A stretch of 64,000 nucleotides of DNA from NCBI GenBank assembly GCA_963799395.1, contig CAWCWZ010000070.1, positions 45,697-109,696 on the forward strand, written 5' to 3'. The position numbers and the translations under genes were made by a program. Shown here in pieces: positions 50,931 to 59,066 of this stretch (positions within the stretch are counted from its first letter, which is position 1; the number at the start of each line of letters is the position of its first letter). Source of the stretch: Bog-752 sp963799395 (lineage in GTDB: Bacteria; Actinomycetota; Thermoleophilia; UBA2241). The notes under the pieces are model-generated. The model saw nothing but the letters and a program-made list of their open reading frames with translations. It searched no databases and was not told the DNA's origin.

Positions 50931-52010
50931 ATGGATCTTGTCGATATTCTGCTTGAGGTACTGGAGCGCGACGCCAGCGACCTGCATCTGTCGGTCGGCG
51001 CGCCGCCGATCGTGCGTGTCAACGGCGTCCTGGAGCGGCTCGACTACCCGCGGCTCGGCGCCAACGACACGCGCGAACTCATCTACAGCATCCTCTCCCA
51101 GGATCAGCGGCAGCGGCTCGAGAACGAATGGGAGATGGATTTCTCGTACTCGGTGCCCAACCGTGCCCGGTTCCGCGTCAACGCCTACTTCCAGCGCAAC
51201 AGCCTGGGTGCGGCCTTCCGCCTGATCCCCGTCCAGATCAAGAAGCTCGAGGAGCTCGGTCTTCCCAAGGCGCTCCACAAGCTCACCACCAAGCCGCGCG
51301 GCTTCGTGGTCGTGACCGGACCGACCGGCTGCGGCAAGTCGACCACGCTCTCGGCGATGATCGACGAGATCAACGAGGTCCGCGAAGAGCACATCATGAC
51401 GATCGAGGACCCGATCGAGTTCCTGCATCGCCACAAGAAGTGCATGGTCAACCAGCGCGAGGTCGGCGCCGACACCCAGTCGTTCAACCGGGCCCTGAAG
51501 TCCGTGTTGCGCCAGGACCCCGACGTGATCCTGGTCGGCGAGATGCGCGACATCGAGACCATGGCGACCGCCCTGACGGCTGCCGAAACGGGCCACCTCG
51601 TGTTTGCCACCCTGCACACCCAGGACGCGCCGCAGACCATCGACCGCATCATCGACGTCTTTCCGCCGCACCAGCAGGAGCAGATCCGGGTGCAGCTCTC
51701 GACGACTCTCGAGGGAGTGTGCACGCAGCAGCTCTTGCCCACCAAAGACGGCCGCAGCCGGGTCGTCGCCTGCGAGCTGCTCGTCCCGACGCCGGCCGTG
51801 CGCAACCTCATCCGCGAGGGCAAGACGCACCAGATCTACTCGGTGATGCAGACCGGCATGGCCTACGGCATGGTCACAATGGACGCCGCTCTCGCCGACC
51901 TCGTGCGGCGCGGCGTCATCTCGCTCGAGCTCGCACAGCGACGTTCCAGCACGCCCGATCAGCTCGGCCGCCTGCTGGGCACCCCGGGACAGGCGGTCCG
52001 CGCGGGCTAA
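50931..52010 (+). CDS. pilT: type IV pilus retraction ATPase PilT
   Basis: Motor for pilus disassembly and twitching. 359 residues. N-terminal PAS-like ASDLHLSVGAPPIVRVNG, Walker A GPTGCGKSTTLSAM, Asp box IEDPIEFLH, QREVGADTQSF, Walker B DPDVILVGEMRD, His box GHLVFATLHTQDA, and the PilT-specific C-terminal AIRNLIRE-type motif (PAVRNLIREGKTHQIYSVMQTG). ATG with GAGGGGACGAAGATC. The stop TAA is part of the next promoter candidate. Its presence beside pilB implies retractable pili. Confidence 0.96.
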   Translation: MDLVDILLEVLERDASDLHLSVGAPPIVRVNGVLERLDYPRLGANDTRELIYSILSQDQRQRLENEWEMDFSYSVPNRARFRVNAYFQRNSLGAAFRLIPVQIKKLEELGLPKALHKLTTKPRGFVVVTGPTGCGKSTTLSAMIDEINEVREEHIMTIEDPIEFLHRHKKCMVNQREVGADTQSFNRALKSVLRQDPDVILVGEMRDIETMATALTAAETGHLVFATLHTQDAPQTIDRIIDVFPPHQQEQIRVQLSTTLEGVCTQQLLPTKDGRSRVVACELLVPTPAVRNLIREGKTHQIYSVMQTGMAYGMVTMDAALADLVRRGVISLELAQRRSSTPDQLGRLLGTPGQAVRAG

Positions 52011-52034
52011 AGATTTGCCCGGGCATGACGAGAA
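52008..52034 (+). promoter_or_regulatory. sigma-28/WhiG-like promoter candidate before pilC
   Basis: TAAA (52008-52011, context CTAAAG), 15 nt, GACGAGAA (52027-52034), 6 of 8 matches to GCCGATAA. Same architecture as the sites before pilB, the ABC module and pilM. It lies about 80 nt upstream of the pilC ATG. Confidence 0.5.
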
Positions 52035-52112
52035 CACTCTCGACAGGGGTCGAAGGCAGCCGGGGCGATCGCAGCCCCTGTGCCCGCGCCGGCGAGCAGT
52101 GACGGAGGACTC

Positions 52113-53336
52113 ATGGCCACGTTCAAATACAAGGCTCTCGATGCCAAAGGCGCCTCGGCGTCGGGTCAGATCGACGCCGACAACAAGTCCGCCGTCGCGG
52201 CCAGCCTGCGCAACAAGGGGCTCACGGTCGTCGACATCGACGAGGTCAAGACCAGCCTCGCCCAGACCGACATCTTCGCCGGTCTGCAGCGCATCACGGC
52301 CAGAGACCTCACCATCTTCTCGCGCCAGTTCGCGACCATGATCAACTCGGGTCTCGCGATGCTGCGGGCGCTGATGGTGCTCGAAGAGCAGACCGAGAAC
52401 AAGAAGTTCGCCAAGGTGCTAAGCCAGGTGCGGGGTGACGTCGAGGCCGGCATGTCGCTGTCCGACGCGCTCGAGAAACACCCCAAGGTGTTCTCTCCCC
52501 TGTATATCAACATGGTGCGGGCCGGCGAGGTCGGCGGTATCCTCGACGAGGTCCTGAACCGCCTCGCCACCCAGCTCGAAAAGGACGACCAGATCAGGCG
52601 GGCGGTCAAGTCGGCGATGACCTACCCGGTGATGATCTTCAGCCTGGCCATCGTCGTGATGATCGGCATGGTGCTCTTCCTGATCCCGGTGTTCGCCGGC
52701 ATGTACAAGTCGCTGGGCAACGCCCAGCTGCCGCTGCTCACGAGGATGATGGTGACCGTCTCCGACACCATGAAGAGTTGGAAGGGCGGGATCGTCCTCG
52801 TCGTGGTCATCGCCCTTGTCATCATCATCCGCAAGCTCAAGCACACCGACAAGGGCACCGAGGTCTGGGACCGCTTCAAGCTGCGCGTCCCCATGGGCAT
52901 CGGCGAAGTCATCCGCAAGATCGCCGTGGCGCGCTTCTCGCGCACGCTCGGCACGCTGGTGTCGAGCGGTGTGCCCATCCTGCAGGCGATCGAGATCACG
53001 GGCAAGTCGGCCGGCAACGTCGTCATCGAACACGCGATGAAGGCGGTGCAGATAAGCGTCAAGGAAGGCCAGACGATCTCCGAACCCCTCAAGGGCGTCT
53101 CGGTGTTCCCCGACATGGTCGTGCAGATGATCGCCGTGGGCGAGGAGACCGGCGCTCTCGACAGCATGCTGGAGAAGGTCGCCGACTTCTACGAAGACGA
53201 GGTCAACGCGGCGGTCAAGTCGCTGACGTCCATCATCGAGCCGATCATGATGCTCTTCGTCGGAGGGTTGGTCGGCGTGGTGGTCATCGGGATGTACCTG
53301 CCGATCTTCAACATGATGAACATCGTCAAGCAGTAG
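52113..53336 (+). CDS. pilC: type IV pilus inner-membrane platform protein PilC
   Basis: GspF-family polytopic protein linking PilB/PilT to the pilus base. 407 residues. N-terminus ATFKYKALDAKGASASGQIDADN is typical, followed by two T2SSF domains (FSRQFATMINSGLAMLRALMVLEEQTEN and FSRTLGTLVSSGVPILQAIEIT) and TM helices (YPVMIFSLAIVVMIGMVLFLIPVF; MLFVGGLVGVVVIGMYLPIF). ATG with ACGGAGGACTC. It precedes the sigma factor by 18 nt. Confidence 0.96.
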   Translation: MATFKYKALDAKGASASGQIDADNKSAVAASLRNKGLTVVDIDEVKTSLAQTDIFAGLQRITARDLTIFSRQFATMINSGLAMLRALMVLEEQTENKKFAKVLSQVRGDVEAGMSLSDALEKHPKVFSPLYINMVRAGEVGGILDEVLNRLATQLEKDDQIRRAVKSAMTYPVMIFSLAIVVMIGMVLFLIPVFAGMYKSLGNAQLPLLTRMMVTVSDTMKSWKGGIVLVVVIALVIIIRKLKHTDKGTEVWDRFKLRVPMGIGEVIRKIAVARFSRTLGTLVSSGVPILQAIEITGKSAGNVVIEHAMKAVQISVKEGQTISEPLKGVSVFPDMVVQMIAVGEETGALDSMLEKVADFYEDEVNAAVKSLTSIIEPIMMLFVGGLVGVVVIGMYLPIFNMMNIVKQ

Positions 53337-53354
53337 CGCACGCCCGGGGCATCC

Positions 53355-54089
53355 TTGAACAACGAGCAGCTGGTAGCCGACTACGCGGCCACCCGCTCAC
53401 CGGTCGGTCTCGACCAGATCGTGCGCGACAACCAGCGGTTGCTGCATCACGTCCTCAAGCGCTTCGCGTCCGCCGACGAACCGTACGAGGACCTTCTCCA
53501 GGTCGCCAATCTCGGGCTGATCAAGGCGGCTCAGCGCTTCGACCCGGGCAAGGGCGTGCGCTTCTCGACCTACGCGGTGCCGGTGATCGAAGGCGAGGTA
53601 CGCCACCACCTGCGCGACTCGCTGCTGCTGCGTCAACCCCGCTGGGTCAAGAGGGTCTACCACGAGATCGAGGACGCCGTGGGCCGCCTCACGCGCAAGC
53701 TCGGCCGTCCGCCGCAGCTCGCCGAGATCGCGGCCGAGCTGAACATCAGCGAGGCCGGCATCCTCGAGGTCCTGAACGTCTACGCCCGCATCGACCTGCA
53801 GGGCCTGCCCGACGACTACGCCGACGGCGGCCCGGTGGCCGACCCCGGCGAGGTGCACTCGCTCCATCTCAGCTCGTTCTCGCTGCCGATCGAGGACCGC
53901 ATCGCGCTCTACGACGCCCTCGACGTCCTCACGGCCTTTCAGCGCAAGCTCATCTACCTCCTCTTCTTCCGTGAGTTCACCCAGCACGAGGTGGCCGCCG
54001 CCCTGGGGCTGACCCAGAAGAAGGTGTCGCGCGAGTCGATCAAGGCCCTGGCGCGTCTCAAACAGGTCATGACCCGGCGCGTCTTCTGA
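53355..54089 (+). CDS. sigma-70 family (group 3) sigma factor within the pilus cluster
   Basis: 244 residues, TTG start (weak ribosome site CCCGGGGC), so translation is probably low or coupled to pilC 18 nt upstream. Region 2 DNQRLLHHVLKRFASADEPYEDLLQVANLGLIKAAQRFDPGKGVRFSTYAVPVIEGEVRHHLRD, region 3 RWVKRVYHEIEDAVGRLTRKLGRPPQLAEIAAELNIS, region 4 LDVLTAFQRKLIYLLFFREFTQHEVAAALGLTQKKVSRESIKALARL. Closest overall to SigB/SigF/WhiG-type factors. No anti-sigma gene adjoins it. Its location, and sigma-28-style boxes before several pil genes, suggest it directs the pilus regulon; that link is inference. The SigB-like factor at 42.6-43.6 kb is a separate protein. Confidence 0.9.
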   Translation: MNNEQLVADYAATRSPVGLDQIVRDNQRLLHHVLKRFASADEPYEDLLQVANLGLIKAAQRFDPGKGVRFSTYAVPVIEGEVRHHLRDSLLLRQPRWVKRVYHEIEDAVGRLTRKLGRPPQLAEIAAELNISEAGILEVLNVYARIDLQGLPDDYADGGPVADPGEVHSLHLSSFSLPIEDRIALYDALDVLTAFQRKLIYLLFFREFTQHEVAAALGLTQKKVSRESIKALARLKQVMTRRVF

Positions 54090-54197
54090 GCGCAGGGCGC
54101 CGGTAGTCGGCGATCCGTGACGGCCCGGCCACGCGGTCGCGGGGCTGGACGGCGTCTTCGTCGCGGCGAGTCGCCCGGCGGGCGCGGAACGTCTCCC

Positions 54198-54225
54198 TCA
54201 AGCAATCCGACGCGACGACCGATAC
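54198..54225 (+). promoter_or_regulatory. weak sigma-28-like promoter candidate before the riboswitch
   Basis: TCAA (54198-54201, context CTCAAG), 16 nt, ACCGATAC (54218-54225; CCGATA core). It would place a start about 50 nt upstream of the riboswitch P1 stem. Each box has mismatches. Otherwise 54090-54283 shows nothing recognisable. Confidence 0.3.
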
Positions 54226-54283
54226 GTTGCCCCAAACCGGCGGTCGCTCGAGGCCAAAGAAAAGTGTCTAGCGGCGCGGCGGT

Positions 54284-54379
54284 GGGGCAACCTGAGTGTG
54301 AAGGCGAAAAGAGCAAACCGTCCGCGAGGACGGGGCGCAAAGCCACAGGACTCCGTCAGCGAGTCGGCTGGGTTGCCGC
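54284..54379 (+). promoter_or_regulatory. GEMM-I cyclic-dinucleotide riboswitch, possibly cGAMP-selective (A20)
   Basis: Closing stem P1: GGCAACC (54286-54292) with GGTTGCC (54371-54377). P2 hairpin starts GAGCAAACC with a GCGA tetraloop (CGTCC-GCGA-GGACG, about 54319-54332), then the invariant GCGCAAAGCC (54335-54344) and P3 around CTCCGTCAGCGAG with the GGCTGGG 3' side. This matches the GEMM-I consensus. Aligning to Vc2, A18, A47 and C92 equivalents are kept, but position 20 is A (AGAGC instead of AGGGC), as in GEMM-Ib riboswitches of Geobacter that prefer 3',3'-cGAMP. It lies upstream of the first pilin with a terminator-type platform between. Confidence 0.87.
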
Positions 54380-54402
54380 CGCAGCGAGGCTAGAACGCTG
54401 TT

Positions 54403-54441
54403 GGACCTGTGGTCTGCCGGGAGGCGCCACGGGTCCATTTT
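54403..54441 (+). terminator. riboswitch expression platform: intrinsic terminator
   Basis: GGACCTGTGG (54403-54412) pairs with CCACGGGTCC (54427-54436), 10 bp with one G-U, and is followed by ATTTT (54437-54441). This is a classical terminator between aptamer and pilin. A competing hairpin CAGCG/CGCTG (54382-54400) sits directly upstream. It supports transcriptional ON/OFF control by the ligand. Confidence 0.7.
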
Positions 54442-54511
54442 CGTGGTCGCTTCCAAGAGATGAAGGTTTGCAAAGTCAAGAGAGACGATTGGGAAGGAGG
54501 TGACAATTCAC

Positions 54512-54916
54512 ATGAAGCGCATCACCAAAGGTCAGAGGGGTTTCACCCTCATCGAGCTCCTGATCGTGATCATCATCATCGGTATCCTGGCCGCCATCGC
54601 CATCCCGATGTTCCTGAACCAGAGGAGCAAGGCCAAGGACGCGGCGGTCAAGGAGGGCATCCACAGCATCCAGATCGGTGTCCAGAGCTACGCCGTCGAC
54701 AACAACGACACCTACCCGGCGGCCATCGCCACCAGCGCCGCGCTGGTCGACTCGACCGGCAAGGCCTACGTCGACAACTGGCCCAAGAACCCGTTCACCA
54801 ACGTCGCGATGAAGGACAGCACGGCGATGGGTGACTACACCTACACCATCCCTGCCAGCAACACCTTCCGGCTCGTTGGCCACACCTCCAACGGCCTCGA
54901 CTTCACGGTTCCTTGA
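54512..54916 (+). CDS. pilA: major type IV pilin PilA, copy 1 (riboswitch-controlled)
   Basis: 134 residues. Type III signal MKRITKGQRG, cleaved before Phe, then FTLIELLIVIIIIGILAAIAIP with the assembly Glu at +5 of the mature protein. The remainder is a short globular domain without cysteines (YAVDNNDTYPAAIATSAALV, WPKNPFTNVAMKDSTAMGDYTY). The start ATG is 12 nt after a perfect AAGGAGG; the GTG immediately after that element is too close. Followed by a 15-bp perfect terminator. Probably the main filament subunit, given the strong ribosome site and dedicated riboswitch. Confidence 0.95.
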   Translation: MKRITKGQRGFTLIELLIVIIIIGILAAIAIPMFLNQRSKAKDAAVKEGIHSIQIGVQSYAVDNNDTYPAAIATSAALVDSTGKAYVDNWPKNPFTNVAMKDSTAMGDYTYTIPASNTFRLVGHTSNGLDFTVP

Positions 54917-54944
54917 TCGTAGTCTGATCGACTTCGAGTAAGGC

Positions 54945-54986
54945 GAGGGAGGCGGCTTCTTCTGAAGCCGCCTCCCTCTTCGTTTC
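54945..54986 (+). terminator. intrinsic terminator after pilin 1
   Basis: A 15-bp perfect stem (54945-54959 with 54964-54978), TTCT loop, followed by TTCGTTT. A strong terminator, so pilin 2 depends on readthrough or its own promoter. Confidence 0.85.
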
Positions 54987-55113
54987 CGGGCGTCGCGCGC
55001 CCTCGGGCGGCGGAGCGCCGGTTCGCCGAATTGCCCGTCCAGGAGTCCGGCGGATGGGCAGACTAGGCACAGAAGGTCGGGCAAACGACGAACGACAGAG
55101 GGAGGGAGCGACG

Positions 55114-55512
55114 GTGTCCAAGCACACGGGGCAGAGGGGGTTCACCCTCATCGAGCTCCTGATCGTCATCATCATCATCGGTATCCTGGCCGCCATCGCC
55201 ATCCCGATGTTCCTGATGCAGAGGAACAAGGCCAAGGACGCGGCGGTCAAGGGGGGCATCCACAACATCGAGCTCGGCATCGCGAGCTACGCGATCGACC
55301 ACAGCGACATCTACCCGGCGTCCGTCCCCACCAGCGCGGTGCTGGTCGACGCCAATGGCAAGTCCTACGTCGACAACTGGCCCAATAACCCGTTTACCAA
55401 CGTCCCTATGAAGGACAGCACGGCGCTGGGCGACTACACCTACACGCCGGGCAGCAACACCTTCCAGCTCGTCGGCCACACCTCGAACGGCGTCGACTTC
55501 ACGGTTCCCTAA
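55114..55512 (+). CDS. type IV pilin, paralog 2
   Basis: 132 residues from GTG 55114 (GGAGGG 7 nt upstream; an ATG at 55054 in frame would add 20 residues with no leader function). Leader MSKHTGQRG, then FTLIELLIVIIIIGILAAIAIP identical to pilin 1, and a closely similar C-terminal half (YVDNWPNNPFTNVPMKDSTALGDYTY). No riboswitch or clear promoter lies between the two genes. It may be an alternative or accessory subunit. Ends at its own 23-bp terminator. Confidence 0.94.
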   Translation: MSKHTGQRGFTLIELLIVIIIIGILAAIAIPMFLMQRNKAKDAAVKGGIHNIELGIASYAIDHSDIYPASVPTSAVLVDANGKSYVDNWPNNPFTNVPMKDSTALGDYTYTPGSNTFQLVGHTSNGVDFTVP

Positions 55513-55529
55513 CGTAGCCTATCGACTTC

Positions 55530-55580
55530 GGACAACGCGAGGGGGGCGGCTTCGCAGAAGCCGCCCCCCTCGCGTTGTCC
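55530..55580 (+). terminator. intrinsic terminator after pilin 2
   Basis: A 23-bp perfect inverted repeat (55530-55552 with 55558-55580) and a 5-nt loop. Its core GGCGGCTTC/GAAGCCGCC is shared with the pilin 1 terminator, consistent with duplication of the whole pilin-terminator unit. Confidence 0.85.
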
Positions 55581-55670
55581 TGGGCTTCTTCGCGGGGCGA
55601 GGCCGACCATCGGTCCCGCGGCCGGCGCGCCGGCGCCCTTGAAGGCGGGACGATACCGGCCGCCAGAGGC

Positions 55671-55697
55671 TAAAGGTTTTTCGCGCCGTTCCGAAGG
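55671..55697 (+). promoter_or_regulatory. sigma-28/WhiG-like promoter candidate before the pilus ABC module
   Basis: TAAAGGTT (TAAA at 55671-55674), 15 nt after TAAA, TCCGAAGG (55690-55697), keeping the CCGA core. The expected start is about 55704. Confidence 0.45.
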
Positions 55698-55755
55698 AAT
55701 CTCCATGCGCGCTGGAGTATCAGTTGCTGGCGAACCTCTCGGAGAGCAGATCGTG

Positions 55756-56499
55756 ACCATCACGGACGATCGACACCCTGGCGAGCGCGTGCTCGAGGTG
55801 CGCGACCTTCACAAGACCGTGGCCGTGGGCTTCCGCCGGCGCAAGGTCGACATCCTGAACGGCGTCGATCTCGAAGTCCGCGACGGCGACGTGTTCGGGC
55901 TGCTCGGTCCCAACGGCGCCGGCAAGACGACGACGCTCAAGGTGGTGCTGGGCCTCATGCGCCCGACGAGCGGCTCGGTGACCCTTGGGGTGAGCGGCCT
56001 CGCCGAGCTCGGGTACCTGCCCGAGAACCCCTACTTCTACGACTACCTGACGGGATCGGAGTTCCTGCGCTTCTGCGCACGTCTGTTCTCGCTCGATGCC
56101 CGCGAGCGCGACCAGCGCGTCGGCGCCATTCTGGCCGACGTGGGCCTCGAGCGCGCCGCCGGGGTGCAGCTGCGCAAGTACTCCAAGGGCATGCTGCAGC
56201 GCATCGGCATCGCTCAGGCGCTCATCAACGAGCCTCGCTTCGTGCTCCTGGACGAGCCCATGACCGGGCTCGATCCCATCGGCCGGGTCGAGGTCAAGGA
56301 GATCATCCAGCAGCTCCACGAACGCGGCACGACGGTGCTCTTCAACTCACACATCCTGGCCGACGTGGCCGCTCTGTGCACGCGCATCGCCATCATGCGC
56401 GACGGTCGGGTCGTGTGGCAGGGCGCGGTCGACGAGGCGCTGTCGAAGAGTCCCGGGGGCGACCTCGAGAGCTTCTTCATGGAAGTGGTGCGGTCGTGA
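55756..56499 (+). CDS. ABC transporter ATP-binding protein, PilH-like (pilus-associated)
   Basis: About 247 residues from GTG 55756 (GGAGAG upstream); an in-frame ATG at 55705 with AAGGAAT is an alternative adding 17 residues. Full nucleotide-binding domain: VLEVRDLHKTV, Walker A GPNGAGKTTT, Q-loop-region GYLPENPYFYDYL, signature YSKGMLQRIGIAQAL, Walker B FVLLDEPMTGLD, switch His in NSHILADVAALC. Of the ABC-2 export type (CcmA/NatA-like). Embedded in the pilus locus with a permease and a TPR-like protein, as in the PilG-PilH-PilI set of Myxococcus; that analogy is by context. Confidence 0.9.
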   Translation, partial: TITDDRHPGERVLEVRDLHKTVAVGFRRRKVDILNGVDLEVRDGDVFGLLGPNGAGKTTTLKVVLGLMRPTSGSVTLGVSGLAELGYLPENPYFYDYLTGSEFLRFCARLFSLDARERDQRVGAILADVGLERAAGVQLRKYSKGMLQRIGIAQALINEPRFVLLDEPMTGLDPIGRVEVKEIIQQLHERGTTVLFNSHILADVAALCTRIAIMRDGRVVWQGAVDEALSKSPGGDLESFFMEVVRS

Positions 56500-57261
56500 T
56501 GCGTGTCCTGGCGGTCGCGGTCAACACGTTTCGCGAGACCATCCGCGACCGCATTCTCGGCGTGATCATCCTGTTCGCGCTGGCGATGATCGTCGCCAGC
56601 CTCTGGCTGGCCAGCATCAGCCTGGGTCAGCAGGATCGCATGATCAAGGACTTCGGCCTGGTCGCGGTCAGCTTCTTCGGGCTCATCGTCGCCGCCTTCG
56701 TCGCCGCGAGCCTGCGTGCGCAAGGAAGTCGAGAAGCGCACGGTCTTCATCATCTTCTCCAAGCCGGTCTCGCGGGCCGAGTTCATCTGGGGCAAGTTCC
56801 TCGGCCTGGCGGGCACGATGTTCGTCGTGCTCGCCGGCATGACGGTGTTCCTCTTCGCGCTCGCCTGGGTGGTGGCGAAGAACCCGTCGGGCTCGCTGCT
56901 GGTGGCGGGCCTCCTGATCTACCTGGAGCTGCTCGTGGTCATGGCCATGACGATGCTGTTCTCGACCATGACGTCGGCGATCCTCGCCAGCGTGTGGGGT
57001 ATCTGCGTCTACGCGGCCGGCCAGCTCAGCCACAACGTGCTGTCGCTGTCCCGTCTCGGACACACGGGGATCGCTCATGTCACGTCGCTGGCCGTGTTCT
57101 ACCTGGTCCCCAACCTGAGCGCGGTCGACATCCGCGCGGCGGTGGTCGGCGAGGGCGCGGTCTCCTGGACCAGCCTCGGGGCGTGGTGCGTCTACCTGCT
57201 CGCCTACCTCGTCGTCGCGCTGGTCGTCGCCACCTGGATCTTCCGGCGCAAGGAGTTCTGA
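56499..57261 (+). CDS. ABC-2 type permease, PilI-like (one frameshift)
   Basis: Membrane partner of the preceding ATPase. About 253 residues after removing one base near 56714 (FVAASL|VRKEVEKRTVFIIFSKPVSR). Six predicted TM helices; the KRTVFIIFSKPVSRAEFIWGKF motif is typical of ABC-2 (NatB/Nos-type) permeases. ATG at 56499 overlaps the ATPase stop (GTG at 56496 possible). Transported substrate unknown. Confidence 0.85.
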
Positions 57262-57263
57262 CC

Positions 57264-58013
57264 TTGCATCTCTTGCGCCGCATCGTCGCCGTGGCGCTCG
57301 TGGCCGTGTGCGTCGGCGTCGTGATCGGCTACCAGTCGAACCGGCCGGCCGCGGCGAATCCGAACCCGGTGGTCTTCGTGCCGTCGCCCGGCTTCTACAG
57401 GAACTTCTCGCCCGGCGTGCGGGCGACGCTGGCCGACGTGTACTGGCTCTACACGATCCAGTACTACGGCGAGCATCTCAAGTCCGACCACAGGCTCGAC
57501 TCGCTGCCGGCGATGGTGCGCCTCGTCACCGCGCTGAGCCCGCATTTCACCGAGGCCGACTTCTTCGGCGCCTTCTCCATGATCGACGTGGGCCGGCCCG
57601 ATGTCGCCTACGCAATGCTCCAGCAGGGGTTCAAGGCCAACCCCCGCGACTGGCGCTTTCCGTTCTACCTCGCGTTCTTCGCCTACACCTACGGGTCGGG
57701 CAGAGACAAGGACAGAGTCGCCGCCCAGTGGTACGCGGACGCCGCGCGGCTGCCCGGGGCGCCCGAGTTCGTGCCGCGCATGGCGGCCGAGCTCGCCACG
57801 CGCGGCAGCTCCAGGCAGACGGCGATCGACTTGTGGGCACAGGTGTACTCGCAGGGCGACACGTACGCTCGGCAGAAGGCCGTCGCCGCGCTCGACCAGC
57901 TCCTGCCCAAAGACAAGGTCGCCCGCGAGAAGGCCGTGGCGGCTCTTCAGGGGACAGTGCCGCAGGCGATGTTCGCGCAGTTCGTCGCCGATCTGTTCCA
58001 GGGCTACCGGTGA
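57264..58013 (+). CDS. PilG-like membrane-anchored TPR-type protein of the pilus ABC module
   Basis: 249 residues, TTG start 2 nt after the permease. N-terminal TM/signal anchor (LLRRIVAVALVAVCVGVVIGY), then helical repeats: LADVYWLYTIQYYGEHL, RLVTALSPHFTEADFFGAF, AYAMLQQGFKANPRDWRFPFYLAFFAYTY, DRVAAQWYADAARLPGAPEFVPRMAAELA. TPR-like solenoid outside the membrane. Resembles the third component (PilG) next to PilH/PilI in deltaproteobacterial pilus loci by size, topology and context; no family motif confirms it. Confidence 0.7.
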   Translation: MHLLRRIVAVALVAVCVGVVIGYQSNRPAAANPNPVVFVPSPGFYRNFSPGVRATLADVYWLYTIQYYGEHLKSDHRLDSLPAMVRLVTALSPHFTEADFFGAFSMIDVGRPDVAYAMLQQGFKANPRDWRFPFYLAFFAYTYGSGRDKDRVAAQWYADAARLPGAPEFVPRMAAELATRGSSRQTAIDLWAQVYSQGDTYARQKAVAALDQLLPKDKVAREKAVAALQGTVPQAMFAQFVADLFQGYR

Positions 58014-58046
58014 GGGGCCGCGGCGCGCGGCGCCGGGCGGTCTAGC

Positions 58047-58826
58047 GTGCTCCACGCCTACATCGTCGTGGTCGCCGGGGTGTTCGGGCTGCTCATCGGC
58101 AGCTTCCTCAACGCCTGCGCCTACCGCTTGCCACTCGGCATCAGCATCGCCTACGGCCGTTCGTTCTGTCCCGCCTGCACGACGCAGATCCGGGCCGTCG
58201 ACAACATCCCGCTCGTCAGCTGGATCGCTCTGCGTGGACGGTGCCGGGCCTGCGGGGCGCCGATCAGCTGGCGATACCCGCTGGTCGAGGCGCTCACCGG
58301 GGTGCTGTTCGCGACCGTCGCGGCGTCCACGGGGCCGAGCGCGCTGCTGCTGCTGCAGCTGCTGTTCGTGGCGGCGCTGATCCTGGTCAGCGATATCGAC
58401 ATCGCCGAGCGGATCATCCCCGACGTCGTGATCCTGCCGGTGGCCGTCATCGGCGTCCTGGGCATGACCATCCTCGACCCGAGCGGAGGCGCGCGCTGGG
58501 TGTGGCTCGCCTCCGGTCTCGGCGCGGCCGGCTTTCTGCTCGCGGCGGGCCTGATCTATCAGCGGCTGCGCGGCGTCGAGGGCATGGGCATGGGCGACGT
58601 CAAGCTCGCCCTGTGCATGGGGTTCTTCCTCGGATCCGCCGTGATCCCGGCCCTGTTCATCGGCTTCGTCGCCGGAGCGCTCGCCGGCATCGTGCTCGTC
58701 GCGCGCGGGCGCAGCTCACAGACGGCCGTCCCCTTCGGGCCGTTCCTCGCCTGCGGCGCCATCGTCGGGCTTCTCTTCGGCGACCAGCTCCTGCATCTGT
58801 ACCTGCACGCCGCCCTGCACTCCTGA
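58047..58826 (+). CDS. pilD: prepilin peptidase PilD
   Basis: Bifunctional aspartyl protease and N-methyltransferase that cleaves the GF-type leaders of the pilins encoded around it. 259 residues. N-terminal methyltransferase domain with two CXXC pairs (CPACTTQI and CRACGAP) and the SFLNACAYRLP signature. Protease Asp residues in LVSDIDIAERIIPD and GMGMGDVKLALCMGF. Multiple TM helices. GTG start. The next 240 nt (58827-59066) hold no gene; a TAGCAT at 58995-59000 is the only promoter-like hint. Confidence 0.95.
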   Translation: MLHAYIVVVAGVFGLLIGSFLNACAYRLPLGISIAYGRSFCPACTTQIRAVDNIPLVSWIALRGRCRACGAPISWRYPLVEALTGVLFATVAASTGPSALLLLQLLFVAALILVSDIDIAERIIPDVVILPVAVIGVLGMTILDPSGGARWVWLASGLGAAGFLLAAGLIYQRLRGVEGMGMGDVKLALCMGFFLGSAVIPALFIGFVAGALAGIVLVARGRSSQTAVPFGPFLACGAIVGLLFGDQLLHLYLHAALHS

Positions 58827-59066
58827 CCACCGCGTTCGGCTCCGGCGCCGGCGGACGGCTCCATGCGGCGCCCATCGGCGCGGGCTGCGGAGTCCGGGAC
58901 GCCGACCGGCGGACGCCGACCGTCATCCGTCCGCGCTGTGAACGTGAACGCCTCGTGGCCGGCCGCGACCTCGCGGCGTCCGGCCGGACACGGATAGCAT
59001 CGACAGGCCGGCGCACCTCCGGGTCCGTCGTTCTCTTTCGGTCCTTCTCGTGGTCTTGCGAGGCTG

